64,000 nucleotides of DNA from Massilia aurea (GTDB lineage: Bacteria > Pseudomonadota > Gammaproteobacteria > Burkholderiales > Burkholderiaceae_D): positions 62,001 through 126,000 of the forward strand of contig NZ_JANUGZ010000005.1 in the NCBI RefSeq assembly GCF_024753205.1, in the 5' to 3' direction. Numbering within the stretch: the first letter of the stretch is position 1; every line of letters starts with the position of its first letter. The position numbers were made by a program, and so were the translations under genes. The notes below the pieces were generated by a model. The model searched no databases, was not told the DNA's origin, and saw only the letters and a program-made list of their open reading frames with translations. Shown here in pieces: positions 17,084 through 27,296 of the stretch.

Positions 17084-17881
17084 ATGCCGACCTCCCCATA
17101 CCCACGCCTCACCTTTACCTGTCTTGCCAGCCTGGCGCTGCTGGCCCCGCTGTCCGCCGTCGCTGGCGACGATGACGGGATCGTCACCGACCGGCCCGAT
17201 TTCGTCGAGTCCAGCAATGTGGTCGGCCGTGGCCGGTTCCAGATCGAGACCAGCGTGCTGGCCGAGCGGGACAAGTCCGATGGCGTGCGCGCGCGAACCT
17301 ACAGCATGCCGACGCTGCTGCGCTATGGCGTGGGCGACGTGCTCGAACTGCGGCTCGAGACCGACGGCCGTACGGTCCAGCATGCGGGCGGCGAGGGCAC
17401 GTCCGCCGGTTACGCCGACACGGCGCTCGGCGTGAAGTGGCATGTGCAGGACGAAGCGCCGGGCCGGCCTTCGGTCGGCGTGCTGCTGCATGCCGACCTG
17501 GACAGCGGATCGCGGGCCTGGCGCGGCCAGGGCGTGCGCCCGTCGCTGCGCGTGGCCGCCGAATGGGAATTGCCGGGTGATTGGTCGCTGGGCGTGATGC
17601 CCGGCGTCGGGCGCGAGCGCACCGAGGATGGCAAGCGTTATGGCTACGGCATCCTCGGCGTGGTGCTGGGTAAAGAATTGACGCCAACCTGGCGCGCATT
17701 CGTCGAAGTGGCGGCGCCGCAGATCGCCCGCAGCGCCAACGGCGGCACCGTGGCCACGTTCGATACGGGCATGGCGTGGTTGCTGTCGGACCGCTGCCAG
17801 CTCGACACCATGCTTGCGCTGGGCCTGAACCGGCGCACGCCCGATGCCGCGCTCACGGTCGGGCTATCGTTCAAACTGTAG
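17084..17881 (+). CDS. Outer-membrane transporter-like protein (phenol MetA-degradation family)
   Basis: The 265-residue product has a signal peptide ending LSAVAG and a mature start DDDGIVTDRPDFVESS. This "TDRPDF" opening and the alternating beta-strand pattern up to the final FKL are typical of the family PF13557, often annotated as transporter or phenol-degradation MetA-like protein. Function in the family is not proven. The ATG at 17084 was chosen because it begins the signal peptide. It is 12 bp upstream of a chemoreceptor gene, so the two probably share a transcript; a role in delivering the ligand sensed by that receptor would be speculative. Confidence 0.75.
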   Translation: MPTSPYPRLTFTCLASLALLAPLSAVAGDDDGIVTDRPDFVESSNVVGRGRFQIETSVLAERDKSDGVRARTYSMPTLLRYGVGDVLELRLETDGRTVQHAGGEGTSAGYADTALGVKWHVQDEAPGRPSVGVLLHADLDSGSRAWRGQGVRPSLRVAAEWELPGDWSLGVMPGVGRERTEDGKRYGYGILGVVLGKELTPTWRAFVEVAAPQIARSANGGTVATFDTGMAWLLSDRCQLDTMLALGLNRRTPDAALTVGLSFKL

Positions 17882-17893
17882 GGAGAAATCACC

Positions 17894-19498
17894 ATGAATC
17901 TGACCATCCGGCACCGGCTGTTTCTATCGAACCTGGCAGCGGTCTTTCTGGCCGCCGTGGTGGCCAGCATCGGCTACGGCGCGATGTTGTCGCTGGAGAC
18001 GGCGATGAACGCCATCACCGTCAACGGCAGCGCGCTGAAGCAGCAGCTGCAGGCCGACATGGCGCACGATGCCTTGCGCGCCGACGTGCTGGCCGCGCTG
18101 ATCGCCGGGCCGGATGACGCAGGCAAGCAGGCCGAGGTCCGGCGCGATCATGCGCAGCACGCTGCGACACTGGCCGGGTTGATCGACACGCTGGCCAAGG
18201 AGGATACCGACGCAGCCCTGCAAAGTGCCATCCCCGCCGTGCGCGCCGACGTCGACGCTTACCTCAAGAGCGTGGCTCGGATGATCGACATGGCGTTCAC
18301 CGACCCGGTCGCAGCGCGTCAGGCGCAGGCGGACTTCATGGGGCATTTCCGCAAGCTCGAAACGAGCATGGGCGAGCTCAGCGACACCATCGGGGCCAGC
18401 GCCGAGGCCACACGCGTCGGAGGCCATGAACTGGTCGTGCGCTCCGAACGCCTGCTGCTGCTGGCCTCCCTGATTTCCGTGATGCTGATGGTGGTCGTAG
18501 GCCAGCTGTCGGCACGCGCCATCCGGCGCCCGCTTGAAGAAGCGGTGGCGTTCGCTGGCCGCATCGCCGACGGCGACCTGGGCGCAACGCTCGACTGCAA
18601 CGCCGACGACAGGACTGAAACTGGGCGCCTGAAGGTGGCGCTGCAGCGCATGCGCGCCAATCTGCATGGGGTGGTCAGCCAGGTGCGCGGCAGCACCGAT
18701 GCCATTGAAACGGCGTCCGGCGAAATCGCCAGCGGCAACCTGGACCTGTCACGCCGCACCGAGCAGCAGGCCGGTGCGCTCGAAGAAACGGCGGCGTCGA
18801 TCGAGGAGCTGGCGGCGACGGTCAAGCAGAATGCCGACAGCGCCTTACAGGCCAACACGCTGACGGCATCGGCGTCCCAGGTAGCTGTCAAGGGCGGCGA
18901 GGCGGTCGCGCGCGTGGTCGATACGATGGGCGCGATCCATACATCGTCGCGCCGTATCGTCGACATCACCGGCACGATCGAATCGATCGCGTTCCAGACC
19001 AATATCCTGGCGCTCAACGCAGCGGTGGAAGCGGCGCGCGCCGGCGAGCAGGGGCGCGGTTTTGCCGTGGTGGCGTCCGAGGTGCGCAACCTGGCCCAGC
19101 GCGCCAACGCCGCGGCCGGCGAAATCAAGGTGCTCATCGACGAGTCGGTGCGGCACGCCGACAACGGGATCTCGCTCGTCGCGGCGGCCGGCGGCACGAT
19201 GGACGAGATCGTGGCCAGCGTACGGCGCGTCACCGATATCGTGGCCGAGATTGCCACTGCCAGCCAGCGGCAGGGACAGGGCATCGCGCAGGTCAACAGC
19301 GCGATCGGGGAAATCGACGCCGTCACTCAGCAGAATGCTGCGCTCGTCGAGCAGGCCGCAGCGGCGGCGGCCTCAATGCAGGAGCAGACCGCCAACCTCA
19401 GTGCGCTGGTCGGGAATTTCAAGCTGGGTCAGGCGGCGCCGGTACAGCTGGCGCCGGTGGATCGGCGCCGGCAGACCGGCGTGTTGCAACTGGCCTAG
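17894..19498 (+). CDS. Methyl-accepting chemotaxis protein
   Basis: The 534-residue receptor has a first membrane helix at about residues 11-32, a periplasmic four-helix-bundle-like sensor of about 150 residues, a second membrane helix at about 186-206, a HAMP domain with [19 protein letters not shown], and a cytoplasmic signalling domain. The hairpin tip reads [20 protein letters not shown], the hallmark of the CheA/CheW contact region, and the downstream [17 protein letters not shown] is fully conserved. There is no C-terminal CheR-binding pentapeptide (it ends GVLQLA). Ligand unknown. A GGGAGA site precedes the ATG. Confidence 0.95.
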   Translation: MNLTIRHRLFLSNLAAVFLAAVVASIGYGAMLSLETAMNAITVNGSALKQQLQADMAHDALRADVLAALIAGPDDAGKQAEVRRDHAQHAATLAGLIDTLAKEDTDAALQSAIPAVRADVDAYLKSVARMIDMAFTDPVAARQAQADFMGHFRKLETSMGELSDTIGASAEATRVGGHELVVRSERLLLLASLISVMLMVVVGQLSARAIRRPLEEAVAFAGRIADGDLGATLDCNADDRTETGRLKVALQRMRANLHGVVSQVRGSTDAIETASGEIASGNLDLSRRTEQQAGALEETAASIEELAATVKQNADSALQANTLTASASQVAVKGGEAVARVVDTMGAIHTSSRRIVDITGTIESIAFQTNILALNAAVEAARAGEQGRGFAVVASEVRNLAQRANAAAGEIKVLIDESVRHADNGISLVAAAGGTMDEIVASVRRVTDIVAEIATASQRQGQGIAQVNSAIGEIDAVTQQNAALVEQAAAAAASMQEQTANLSALVGNFKLGQAAPVQLAPVDRRRQTGVLQLA

Positions 19499-19502
19499 AC
19501 CG

Positions 19503-22328
19503 TTAGCCTGTATTGCGCAGACCGGCCGCAACGCCGTTGATCGACAGGTGGATGCCCCGGTGCACGCGCGCATCGACCTGGCTCGCCGGATCGAGCGCCA
19601 GCGCCCGGTGCCGGCCGATCAGCTCCACCTGCAGGTGGTTCAGCGGGTCCAGGTAGGCGAACCGGTTCTGGATCGAGCGCGCCAGCAGCGGATTGCCCTG
19701 CAGGCGCTCGCCCGTGCCGGTGATGTCTTCCAGGATGGTCAGCGTGAGCGCGTGTTCGGCCGTGATGCGCTTGAAGATCCGCTCGCGCAGTTCGACGTCG
19801 GCCACCAGTTCGGCGTAGCGCCGGGCGATCGGCAGGTCGGTCTTGGCCAGCACCATGTCCATGTTCGACAGCAGCGTGGCAAAGAACGGCCATTCCTGGA
19901 ACATCGTGCGCAGCTCGGCCAGTTTCGCCTCACGCTCGCCTTCGCCGAGCCAGCCATGGACCGCTGACGCAAAGCCGAACCAGCCCGGCAGCAGCAGGCG
20001 GCACTGGCCCCACGAGAAGCCCCACGGAATCGCGCGCAGGTCTTCGATGCGGCGGGTCGACTTGCGCGAAGCGGGGCGCGAACCCAGGTTCAGCTCTGCG
20101 ATCTCGGCGATCGGCGTGGCCGCAAAGAAGTAGTCGGTAAAGCCGGGCGTGTCGTAGACCAGGTCGCGGTAGGCCTTGTAGGCGCGATTCGACAGCTCGG
20201 CCATCACCGACTCGAAGCGGTGCAGGCGGCCGGTCTGCGCTTCGCTCGCCGTGTTGGGCGTGAGGCTCGCTTCCAGCGTGGCCGAGACCAGCAGCTCCAG
20301 GTTGCGCCGGCCGATTTCGGCATTCGAGAACTTGGACGCGATGATTTCGCCCTGTTCGGTCAGGCGGATCTGGCCATTGACGGTGCCCGGCGGCTGGGCG
20401 CGGATCGCGTCGTAGCTCGGACCACCGCCACGGCCGACCGTGCCGCCGCGGCCGTGGAACAGGCGCAGCTTGACCTTCTGCTGCGCGAACACGTCGACCA
20501 GTTTCAGCTCGGCCTGGTACAGCTCCCAGTTCGATGTCAGGAAACCACCGTCCTTGTTCGAGTCGGAGTAGCCCAGCATGACTTCCTGCAGGTGGCCCTG
20601 CTTGGCGATCACGTTGGCGACGAACGGCAGCGCCATCCACGCATCCATGATGCCGGCCGCGCGCTGCAGGTCGGGGATGGTTTCGAACAGCGGAATCACC
20701 ATCACTTCGCCGGTCGTGCTGCTGGCGCGCAGCAGGCCGGTTTCCTTTTGCAGCAGCAGCACTTCGAGCAGGTCGGACACCGTCTCTGTGTGCGAGATGA
20801 TGTAGTTGCGGATCGCGCGCGGGCCGTAGCGCAGGCGGATCTCGCGCGCGCAGCGCAGGATCGCCAGTTCGGACGTCGTCTCTTCGCCGTAGGTGTCCCA
20901 TAGCGAAATCAGGGGCCGGGCGCTGTCGAGTTCACGCAGCAGCAGCGCGATCTTGGCGTCTTCGTCGAGCGCGGCGTAGTCAGGCTCGACGCCGGCGCGG
21001 GCCAGCAGTTCGGCCAGCACGCGCTCGTGGATGTCCGAACTCTGGCGCATGTCGAGCGAGGCCAGGTGGAAGCCGAAGATGCGCGCCGCGCGCAGCAAGC
21101 CGGCCAAGCGTGGCATGGTCAGCATCGCGCCGTGGTTCTGGCGCAGCGAGTCGGCCAGCGTTTCGAGGTCGGCCGCAAACAGTTCGGGGTCGAGGTAGGG
21201 CGCGGCGTGGCCGACTTCCTTGCGCAGGATATGGCCCACGCCCAGTTCGCGCGCGGTGGCTGCCAGGCGCGCATAGATGCCGATCAGCGCGCGCCGGTAA
21301 GGCTCGTCGCTGCGGTGTGGCGACGCATCGGGCGAGTTCTGGGCCAGCAGCTCCAGCGCCGGCGTGACGTCCACCAGCAGCGTGGAAGCCGACAGTTCGG
21401 CGCCCAGCGCATGGACTTCGTCGAGATAGAAGTCGAGGATCGTCGTCGACTGGCGCGTCAGCGCGTGGCGCATCGTGTCGGCGTTGACGTTCGGGTTGCC
21501 GTCACGGTCGCCGCCGATCCAGCTGCCCATCTGCAGGTACGATGCGTGGGGTTTAGGGGCGTCATCCTGGGCGCCGTCGTCAGGGCCATATTGTTCGGCG
21601 ATCTCGAACTCGATGTCGTCGTACAGCGCCGGCAGTTCGCGCAGGAAGGTGATGCGGTAGTAGGACAGGGCGTTGTCGATTTCGTCGGCCACCGTCAGCT
21701 TCGAGTAGCGCAGCATGCGCGTCTGCCACAGCGTGGCGATGCGGGCATGCAGCATCTGCTCGTTGCGCTGGCGCTCGCGCGGCGTGAGCGGCGTATCGCG
21801 CTCGGCCAGCAGGCGGGCGATATCGTGTTCGGCGTCCAGGATGCTCTTGCGCTGCACCTCGGTCGGGTGCGCCGTCAGTACCGGCGAGATCAGCGCGTCG
21901 TTGAAGAATGCCTGCACTTCGTCGCGGCCAATGCCGGCGCCGGCGAGCTTGTCCAGTGCATAGCCGATGCTGCCCGCGCGCGGCGCCGAGCCACCCAGCA
22001 GGTGCGCACGGCGGCGGCGGTTGTGGTGCTGGTCTTCGGCGATATTGGCCAGGTGCGAAAAGTACGAGAACGCGCGCACGACCGAGATGGTCTGGTCGCG
22101 CGTGAGCCCGTGCAGCATCGTCGTGAGTTCTTTGCTGGCGTCGGGATCGTCGTCGCGCCTGAAACGCACGGCAGTCTGGCGGATGGTTTCGACCAGGTCG
22201 AAGACCTCGGCGCCTTCCTGGTCGCGCAGTACGTCGCCCAGCAGGCGACCAAGCAGGCGGATGTCTTCTTTGAGCGGCGCGTCCTTGTCGGCGCCGGCGG
22301 TTACGTCAGGGAGAGCAGGATTGTTCAT
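19503..22328 (-). CDS. ppc: Phosphoenolpyruvate carboxylase
   Basis: This 941-residue enzyme carboxylates phosphoenolpyruvate to oxaloacetate to refill the TCA cycle. Catalytic signatures are intact: VLTAHPTEVQRKS with the active-site His near residue 160, the GSWIGGDRDGNPNV stretch near 275, LGYSDSNKDGGF near 580, and the FHGRGGTVGRGGGP glycine loop near 625. The C-terminus ends RNTG, the usual allosteric-site ending. The ATG at 22328 was preferred over an in-frame upstream codon at 22388 because homologues begin near here. It is divergent from hemC and converges on the chemoreceptor gene. Confidence 0.96.
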   Translation of the reverse strand: MNNPALPDVTAGADKDAPLKEDIRLLGRLLGDVLRDQEGAEVFDLVETIRQTAVRFRRDDDPDASKELTTMLHGLTRDQTISVVRAFSYFSHLANIAEDQHHNRRRRAHLLGGSAPRAGSIGYALDKLAGAGIGRDEVQAFFNDALISPVLTAHPTEVQRKSILDAEHDIARLLAERDTPLTPRERQRNEQMLHARIATLWQTRMLRYSKLTVADEIDNALSYYRITFLRELPALYDDIEFEIAEQYGPDDGAQDDAPKPHASYLQMGSWIGGDRDGNPNVNADTMRHALTRQSTTILDFYLDEVHALGAELSASTLLVDVTPALELLAQNSPDASPHRSDEPYRRALIGIYARLAATARELGVGHILRKEVGHAAPYLDPELFAADLETLADSLRQNHGAMLTMPRLAGLLRAARIFGFHLASLDMRQSSDIHERVLAELLARAGVEPDYAALDEDAKIALLLRELDSARPLISLWDTYGEETTSELAILRCAREIRLRYGPRAIRNYIISHTETVSDLLEVLLLQKETGLLRASSTTGEVMVIPLFETIPDLQRAAGIMDAWMALPFVANVIAKQGHLQEVMLGYSDSNKDGGFLTSNWELYQAELKLVDVFAQQKVKLRLFHGRGGTVGRGGGPSYDAIRAQPPGTVNGQIRLTEQGEIIASKFSNAEIGRRNLELLVSATLEASLTPNTASEAQTGRLHRFESVMAELSNRAYKAYRDLVYDTPGFTDYFFAATPIAEIAELNLGSRPASRKSTRRIEDLRAIPWGFSWGQCRLLLPGWFGFASAVHGWLGEGEREAKLAELRTMFQEWPFFATLLSNMDMVLAKTDLPIARRYAELVADVELRERIFKRITAEHALTLTILEDITGTGERLQGNPLLARSIQNRFAYLDPLNHLQVELIGRHRALALDPASQVDARVHRGIHLSINGVAAGLRNTG

Positions 22329-22513
22329 ATCGACCACAAGTAAGCGTTGTGCGAGGGCGGTTGGCCACGGTCTGCAAGAGGCCCCCATGATAAAATTTGT
22401 GATCTTATGCAGGGAGCGGTTACCGGCACCGGCCGGATCGGCCCAATGACAGTGAAAGAATTCGTGTGTTAGCAGCTATACAGCAGGGTACTTCGGCACC
22501 AGCGGCGCCAACG

Positions 22514-23473
22514 ATGCCGTCAAAACTCATTATCGCATCCCGCGAGAGCCGCCTGGCCATGTGGCAGGCGGAGCACGTACGCGACCGGCTCGTCGCATTA
22601 TATCCACAGTGCCGCGTCGAGATTCTCGGCATGACGACACGGGGCGACCAGATTCTCGACCGCACGCTGTCGGCCGTCGGCGGCAAGGGCCTGTTCGTCA
22701 AGGAGCTCGAAGTCGCGATGGCCGAAGGCCGCGCCGACCTGGCCGTGCACTCGCTCAAGGACGTGCCGATGGAGCTGCCCGAAGGCTTCGAACTGACCGC
22801 CGTGCTCGAACGCGAAGACCCGCGCGACGCGTTTGTGTCCAACGATTACGAAAGCCTCGATGCGCTGCCGGCTGGCGCCATCGTCGGCACCAGCAGCCTG
22901 CGCCGCCAGTCGCTGATCGCCGCGCGCTATCCGCACCTGGTCATCCTGCCGCTGCGCGGCAACCTGGATACGCGCCTGGGCAAGCTCGATCGCGGCGAAT
23001 ATGCCGCCATCATCCTGGCCGCTGCGGGCCTCAAGCGCCTCGGCCTGCCGCAGCGCATTCGCGCACTGCTCGAACCCGAAATGAGCTTGCCGGCGGCCGG
23101 GCAGGGCGCGATGGCGATCGAGATCCTGAGCAGCGCGCGCAGCGACGGCGTCGACCTGCGCGCCGTGCTGGCGCCGCTGAACCACGACGACACCGCCAGC
23201 GCTGTGCTGGCCGAGCGCAAGGTCTCGCGGATCTTTGGCGGCAGCTGCCAGATCCCGCTGGCGGCGTTCGCCACCGTGCAGGGCGGCCAGATGCGCCTGC
23301 GCGCGATGGTTGCCACGCCCGACGGCAAGCGCAGCGCGCACGCCGAAGTGAGCGGCCCGGTCGAGCAGCCCGAGTACCTGGGCGAGCAGGTGTCCGAGTT
23401 GCTGGCCCAGCAGGATGCAAATGCGATCCTGGCGGCGTGCCGTCTCGATGCCGCTGCAAACCAGGATGCCTGA
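22514..23473 (+). CDS. hemC: Porphobilinogen deaminase (hydroxymethylbilane synthase)
   Basis: This enzyme joins four porphobilinogens into hydroxymethylbilane in tetrapyrrole synthesis. Conserved features are [20 protein letters not shown] at the N-terminus, [15 protein letters not shown] with the catalytic Asp, GTSSLRRQ, and the cofactor-binding Cys in [10 protein letters not shown]. The length of 319 residues is normal. A GTG at 22466 with a GAAAGA site would add 16 residues and may be the true start; the ATG at 22514 was chosen because homologues begin near PSKLIIASR. It is the first gene of hemC-hemD-hemX-hemY. Confidence 0.95.
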   Translation: MPSKLIIASRESRLAMWQAEHVRDRLVALYPQCRVEILGMTTRGDQILDRTLSAVGGKGLFVKELEVAMAEGRADLAVHSLKDVPMELPEGFELTAVLEREDPRDAFVSNDYESLDALPAGAIVGTSSLRRQSLIAARYPHLVILPLRGNLDTRLGKLDRGEYAAIILAAAGLKRLGLPQRIRALLEPEMSLPAAGQGAMAIEILSSARSDGVDLRAVLAPLNHDDTASAVLAERKVSRIFGGSCQIPLAAFATVQGGQMRLRAMVATPDGKRSAHAEVSGPVEQPEYLGEQVSELLAQQDANAILAACRLDAAANQDA

Positions 23474-23474
23474 C

Positions 23475-24254
23475 ATGCCTGAGACGGCGCGCGTCGTCGT
23501 CGTCACGCGCCCGCGCGCACAGGCCGATGCGCTGGCGCAGGCGGTGTCCGCCAGCGGCCGTACGGCCGTGCTGCTGCCGCTGCTCGAGATCAGCCCGGTC
23601 GAGGATGCGGCGCCGCTGCGCGCGGCGCTGGCTGAACTCGACCGCTTTGCGCTGGTGGCGTTCGTCTCTCCGAATGCCATCGACGCCACGTTCGCGCACA
23701 TCGAGGCATGGCCCGTGGGCGTGCCGGTGGCGATCGTCGGCGATGGCAGCCGCGCCGCGCTGGCGCGCCACGGGGTGACCGGTGACGCGTGCACGATCTT
23801 CAGCCCGGCCGACAGCGCGCACAGCGATTCCGAACATCTGCTGCAGCGCCTCGATCTGGCGTCGTACGCCGGCAAGCGCGTGCTGATCGTGCGCGGCGAC
23901 GGCGGGCGCGAGCTGCTGGCCGACGCCTTGCGCGCCGCCGGCGCCCGGGTCGAGCCGGTGGCCGCGTATCGCCGTGCGACGCCGGTATTGACGGCAGAAC
24001 TGGCCACACGATTGCGCGCCTTGCTGGCGCAGCCAAACGACTGGATAATCACGAGTTCGGAAGCCCTGCGTGGCCTGGCCGGGCTGGTGCAATCCATCGA
24101 CGACGATGCGCTGATGGCGCGATTGCAGCAGCAGCGCCTGATCGTGCCCCATGCGCGGATTGCACAGACGGCCCGCGATCTGGGCCTGGAACACGTGCGC
24201 CTCACCGGTTCCGGCGATGCACGCCTATTAGCAGCGTTACAATCACAAGAATGA
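23475..24254 (+). CDS. hemD: Uroporphyrinogen-III synthase
   Basis: The 259-residue product cyclises hydroxymethylbilane with inversion of ring D. HemD proteins diverge strongly, but VVVVTRPRAQADALA at the start, FVSPNAID, VGDGSRAAL, LIVRGDGGRELL and the late WIITSSEALRGL motif are all present in the expected order. It begins 1 bp after the hemC stop; an alternative ATG at 23466 would overlap hemC but leaves the ribosome binding site too close. Its stop overlaps the hemX start (ATGA). Confidence 0.9.
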   Translation: MPETARVVVVTRPRAQADALAQAVSASGRTAVLLPLLEISPVEDAAPLRAALAELDRFALVAFVSPNAIDATFAHIEAWPVGVPVAIVGDGSRAALARHGVTGDACTIFSPADSAHSDSEHLLQRLDLASYAGKRVLIVRGDGGRELLADALRAAGARVEPVAAYRRATPVLTAELATRLRALLAQPNDWIITSSEALRGLAGLVQSIDDDALMARLQQQRLIVPHARIAQTARDLGLEHVRLTGSGDARLLAALQSQE

Positions 24255-25435
24255 ACGAATTGCCGAACAACCCAGACCAGCCCCAGGCCAGTGTGCCCGC
24301 TCCCAGCCTTGCCAAGCCGGAGGAGGCGCAGGTGCCGCCTGCTGCGCCGCCGCGCATGAGCGGCCCTGCCACGCGTGGCCTGTTTGATCGCGTGGCGCGG
24401 CCATTGCCGCTGGCCGTCATCGTACTGGCCGCGCTGCTGGCCGTGCAGACATTCTCGTCGCACAGCCGCATCAATTCGCTGCGCCAGGACATGGCGCGTA
24501 GCCTGCAGAAGGGCAATGCGGTCAATGCCGAGACGGCGGCCCTCGCGCGCGACGTGGCCGACCAGTCGAAGGAACTGCAGATCAAGGTCGGCGTGCTGGA
24601 GAGCCGCCAGAGCGAAGCGCAGAGCCAGCAGGTCGCGCTCGAGCAGCTGTACAAGGATCTGTCGCAGAACCGCGACGAGTGGGCGCTGTCCGAAATCGAG
24701 CAGGTGCTCGCCACCGCGAGCCAGCAGCTGCAACTGGCGGGCAATGTGCAGGGCGCCCTGATCGCGCTGCAAAACGCCGACCGCGCCGTCTCGAGCTCGA
24801 ACGCGCCGCAATTTTTGACCATCCGCCGCGCGATCGCGGCTGACATCGACCGGCTCAAGGCCTTGCCGGCGGTCGATCTGGCCGGTGTCGCGCTGCGCCT
24901 GGACAATGTGATCGTCCAGGTCGAAACGCTGCCGATGCTGGCCGATGAAAAGCCGCTGCTGCCGGTGGCCCCGGTGCGCACGACGCGCCGGCTCGAGGCC
25001 GCCGCAGCGCCTGCCAAAACTGCCGCGCCGGCCGTCCCTCCCGAGTCGCTGGGCGTGGGCCAGCGCCTGCTGCAAACCTGGAGCCAGTGGAGCCAGGAGA
25101 TGTGGGACGACGTGCGCCAGCTGATCCGCGTGCGCAGCGTCGACGACCCCGAGGCGCTGATGCTGTCGCCGAGCGAGTCCTTCTTCGTGCGCGAAAACCT
25201 CAAGCTGCGCCTGCTCAATGCGCGCTTGGCCCTGTTGTCGCGTAACGAAGCCACGTTCCGCGACGACCTGGCCACGGCCCAGACCATGCTGGCCATGTAT
25301 TTCGACACGCGCGCCCGTACGACGCAATCGGCCCAGGCGGCATTGCGCCAGGTGCAGGCCAATGACCTGACGATCGAATTGCCGACGCTGGCCGAGAGCC
25401 TGGGCGCAGTGCGTAACTACAAAGCGAAGCAATAA
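24251..25435 (+). CDS. hemX: HemX-like inner-membrane protein of the heme operon
   Basis: The 394-residue protein has a Pro/Ala-rich cytoplasmic N-terminus of about 50 residues, one membrane helix (LPLAVIVLAALLAVQTF), a coiled-coil region (roughly 75-135) and a periplasmic helical domain with DEWALSEIEQVLATASQQL, which is the HemX signature. It is often annotated as uroporphyrinogen-III C-methyltransferase, but it has no SAM-binding methyltransferase domain, so that name is misleading. HemX is thought to help organise tetrapyrrole synthesis at the membrane. It overlaps hemD by 4 bp and is 2 bp upstream of hemY. Confidence 0.9.
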   Translation: MNELPNNPDQPQASVPAPSLAKPEEAQVPPAAPPRMSGPATRGLFDRVARPLPLAVIVLAALLAVQTFSSHSRINSLRQDMARSLQKGNAVNAETAALARDVADQSKELQIKVGVLESRQSEAQSQQVALEQLYKDLSQNRDEWALSEIEQVLATASQQLQLAGNVQGALIALQNADRAVSSSNAPQFLTIRRAIAADIDRLKALPAVDLAGVALRLDNVIVQVETLPMLADEKPLLPVAPVRTTRRLEAAAAPAKTAAPAVPPESLGVGQRLLQTWSQWSQEMWDDVRQLIRVRSVDDPEALMLSPSESFFVRENLKLRLLNARLALLSRNEATFRDDLATAQTMLAMYFDTRARTTQSAQAALRQVQANDLTIELPTLAESLGAVRNYKAKQ

Positions 25436-25437
25436 CC

Positions 25438-26634
25438 ATGCGCTTACTCATCTGGCTGGTTACGCTGATGGCCGCGGCCATCGGCATTGCGGTGACGGCG
25501 CGCTTCAATCCGGGCAATGTGGTGCTGTTTTATCCGCCGCACCGGATCGACATGTCGCTCAATCTGTTTGTCGTGGTGCTGATGCTGCTGTTCGCCACGC
25601 TGTACGTGCTGGTGCGCACCTTCTACGCAACGGCGCGCATGCCGCAGCGGGTGGCAGCGTACCGCCAGCGCCGCCGCGAGCGCGATGGCAACAAGGGCTT
25701 GCGCGACGCGCTCAAGGCGCTGTTCGAAGGCCGCTTCGGCCACGCCGAAAAAGCCGCGATGCGCGCCGCCGACCTGCCCGAGAACACGGGCCTGGCAGCG
25801 CTGATCGGCGCGCGCGCGGCGCACCGCATGCGCGAGCCGGCGCGCCGCGACGCCTGGCTGGCCGGCATCTCGCATGACACCACGCTCAAGACGGCGCGCC
25901 TGATGACGCTGACCGAACTGCTGGTGGACGATCATCGCCCCGAAGCGGCGCTGGAAGCGGTGGCCGAACTCAATGCCAGCGGCCAGCGCCATATCCACGC
26001 GCTGCAGTGGGCGATGAAGGCGAATCAGCAGGCGCGCAACTGGCCCGAGGTGCTGCGCCTGGTGCGCATCCTCGACAAGCGCAATGCACTGCATCCGGCC
26101 CTGGCCCGGCGCCTGCGCGAAATGGCCTACGAAGCGCTGCTGGGCGGCGAAGACCACGACGCCGAATCGATCCGCTGGACCTGGGCCACGGTGCCCCCGC
26201 AAGACCGCACGGTGCCGTACGTCGCCGCGCGCGCCGCCGGCGCCTTCAATGCGCGCGGCCTGCACGACGAAGCGCGCGCAATTGCCGAAGAGTCGCTCAA
26301 GGCCAACTGGGACGAGCGTGTCGTGCGCGCCTACCGCGACGCGGCCAGCCCGGCCGGCTCGCCTTCGCTGCTGGCCCAGATCGAAGCGTGCGAAACGTGG
26401 CGCCGTGAACGGCCGCAGGACGCCGAACTGGCGCTCACGCTCGGCACGCTGTGCCTGAAACAGAAGCTGTGGGGCAAGGCCCAGCGCTATCTGGAGCAAG
26501 CCTTGTCGGACGCGACTGAAGCGGCGATGGTGCGCGAAGCGCATCTGAAACTGGCCCAGATGCATGAAGCGCTGGGGCAGGACGAGCTGGCTGCAAAGCA
26601 TTACCGGCAGTGCGCACTGGCGACTGTGTTGTAA
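25438..26634 (+). CDS. hemY: HemY-like tetratricopeptide protein
   Basis: The 398-residue protein has two membrane helices in the first 65 residues (the first starts at LIWLVTLMAAAIGIAV, the second around LFVVVLMLLFATLYVLV), then a HemY N-terminal domain with GLRDALKALFEGRFGHAEKAA and a set of TPR-like helices to the end. This is the proteobacterial HemY, unrelated to the Bacillus protoporphyrinogen oxidase of the same name. Its precise role in heme synthesis is unknown. It completes hemCDXY; a TATAAT element for ppa follows in the 61 bp gap. Confidence 0.92.
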   Translation: MRLLIWLVTLMAAAIGIAVTARFNPGNVVLFYPPHRIDMSLNLFVVVLMLLFATLYVLVRTFYATARMPQRVAAYRQRRRERDGNKGLRDALKALFEGRFGHAEKAAMRAADLPENTGLAALIGARAAHRMREPARRDAWLAGISHDTTLKTARLMTLTELLVDDHRPEAALEAVAELNASGQRHIHALQWAMKANQQARNWPEVLRLVRILDKRNALHPALARRLREMAYEALLGGEDHDAESIRWTWATVPPQDRTVPYVAARAAGAFNARGLHDEARAIAEESLKANWDERVVRAYRDAASPAGSPSLLAQIEACETWRRERPQDAELALTLGTLCLKQKLWGKAQRYLEQALSDATEAAMVREAHLKLAQMHEALGQDELAAKHYRQCALATVL

Positions 26635-26648
26635 CGCGTGCCTTTCGC

Positions 26649-26654
26649 TATAAT
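26649..26654 (+). promoter_or_regulatory. Putative -10 element (TATAAT) of ppa
   Basis: A perfect TATAAT is 42 bp upstream of the ppa start, giving a plausible short leader. No good -35 match is seen at 16-18 bp spacing. Confidence 0.5.
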
Positions 26655-26695
26655 GGCGGACTAATTTTGACTCTTTAGCAACCAAGGATCCCATC

Positions 26696-27235
26696 ATGAG
26701 CCTGAACAACGTCCCAGCCGGCAAAGACGTGCCGAACGACTTCAACGTCATCATTGAAATCCCGATGAACTCCGATCCGGTCAAGTATGAAGTCGACAAG
26801 GACACGGGCGCGATCTTCGTCGATCGTTTCATGGGTACGGCCATGCACTACCCGTGCAACTACGGCTACGTGCCGCAAACCATCGCCGACGACGGCGATC
26901 CATGCGACGTGCTGGTCATCACCCCGTTCCCGCTGCCACCAGGCGTCGTGGTCCGTTGCCGCGCGCTGGGCGTGCTGAAGATGACCGATGACGGCGGCGG
27001 CGACGCCAAAGTGATCGCCGTGCCGATCGAAAAAGTGCTGCCGATGTACAAGAAAATCCAGTCGCTGGACGACGTGGAAGAGCTGCGCCTGAAGCAGATC
27101 CAGCACTTCTTCGAGCACTACAAGGATCTCGAAGCGGGCAAATGGGTCAAGATCGAAGGTTGGGCTGGCATCGATGAAGCCAAGGCCGAGATCGTTGCCG
27201 GCGTGGCAGCGTTCAACAAGGGCGCCCAGGCTTAA
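26696..27235 (+). CDS. ppa: Inorganic pyrophosphatase, family I
   Basis: The 179-residue enzyme hydrolyses pyrophosphate to phosphate and so pulls biosynthetic reactions forward. The signature [10 protein letters not shown] with its metal-binding aspartates is intact, as are [25 protein letters not shown] and the later Lys-containing [11 protein letters not shown]. Length is normal for a bacterial family I hexamer. It has its own -10 element and a strong downstream terminator, suggesting monocistronic expression. Confidence 0.97.
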   Translation: MSLNNVPAGKDVPNDFNVIIEIPMNSDPVKYEVDKDTGAIFVDRFMGTAMHYPCNYGYVPQTIADDGDPCDVLVITPFPLPPGVVVRCRALGVLKMTDDGGGDAKVIAVPIEKVLPMYKKIQSLDDVEELRLKQIQHFFEHYKDLEAGKWVKIEGWAGIDEAKAEIVAGVAAFNKGAQA

Positions 27236-27257
27236 GCCAGCGCGCAGGCAGTATTCG

Positions 27258-27293
27258 AAAGCCGGCGGCCCGTGAGGGTTGCCGGTTTTTTTT
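27258..27293 (+). terminator. Intrinsic terminator of ppa
   Basis: A roughly 10 bp stem (CCGGCGGCCC against GGGTTGCCGG, two G-T pairs) with a GTGA loop is followed by eight Ts, starting about 25 bp after the ppa stop codon. Read on the other strand, the hairpin is followed by CTTTC, so it may also act weakly on the convergent gene. Confidence 0.88.
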
Positions 27294-27296
27294 ACG

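Noticed and set aside
22598..25432. 944-codon open frame opposite hemC-hemD-hemX
   Set aside because: Antisense shadow across three well-supported genes; low-complexity translation.
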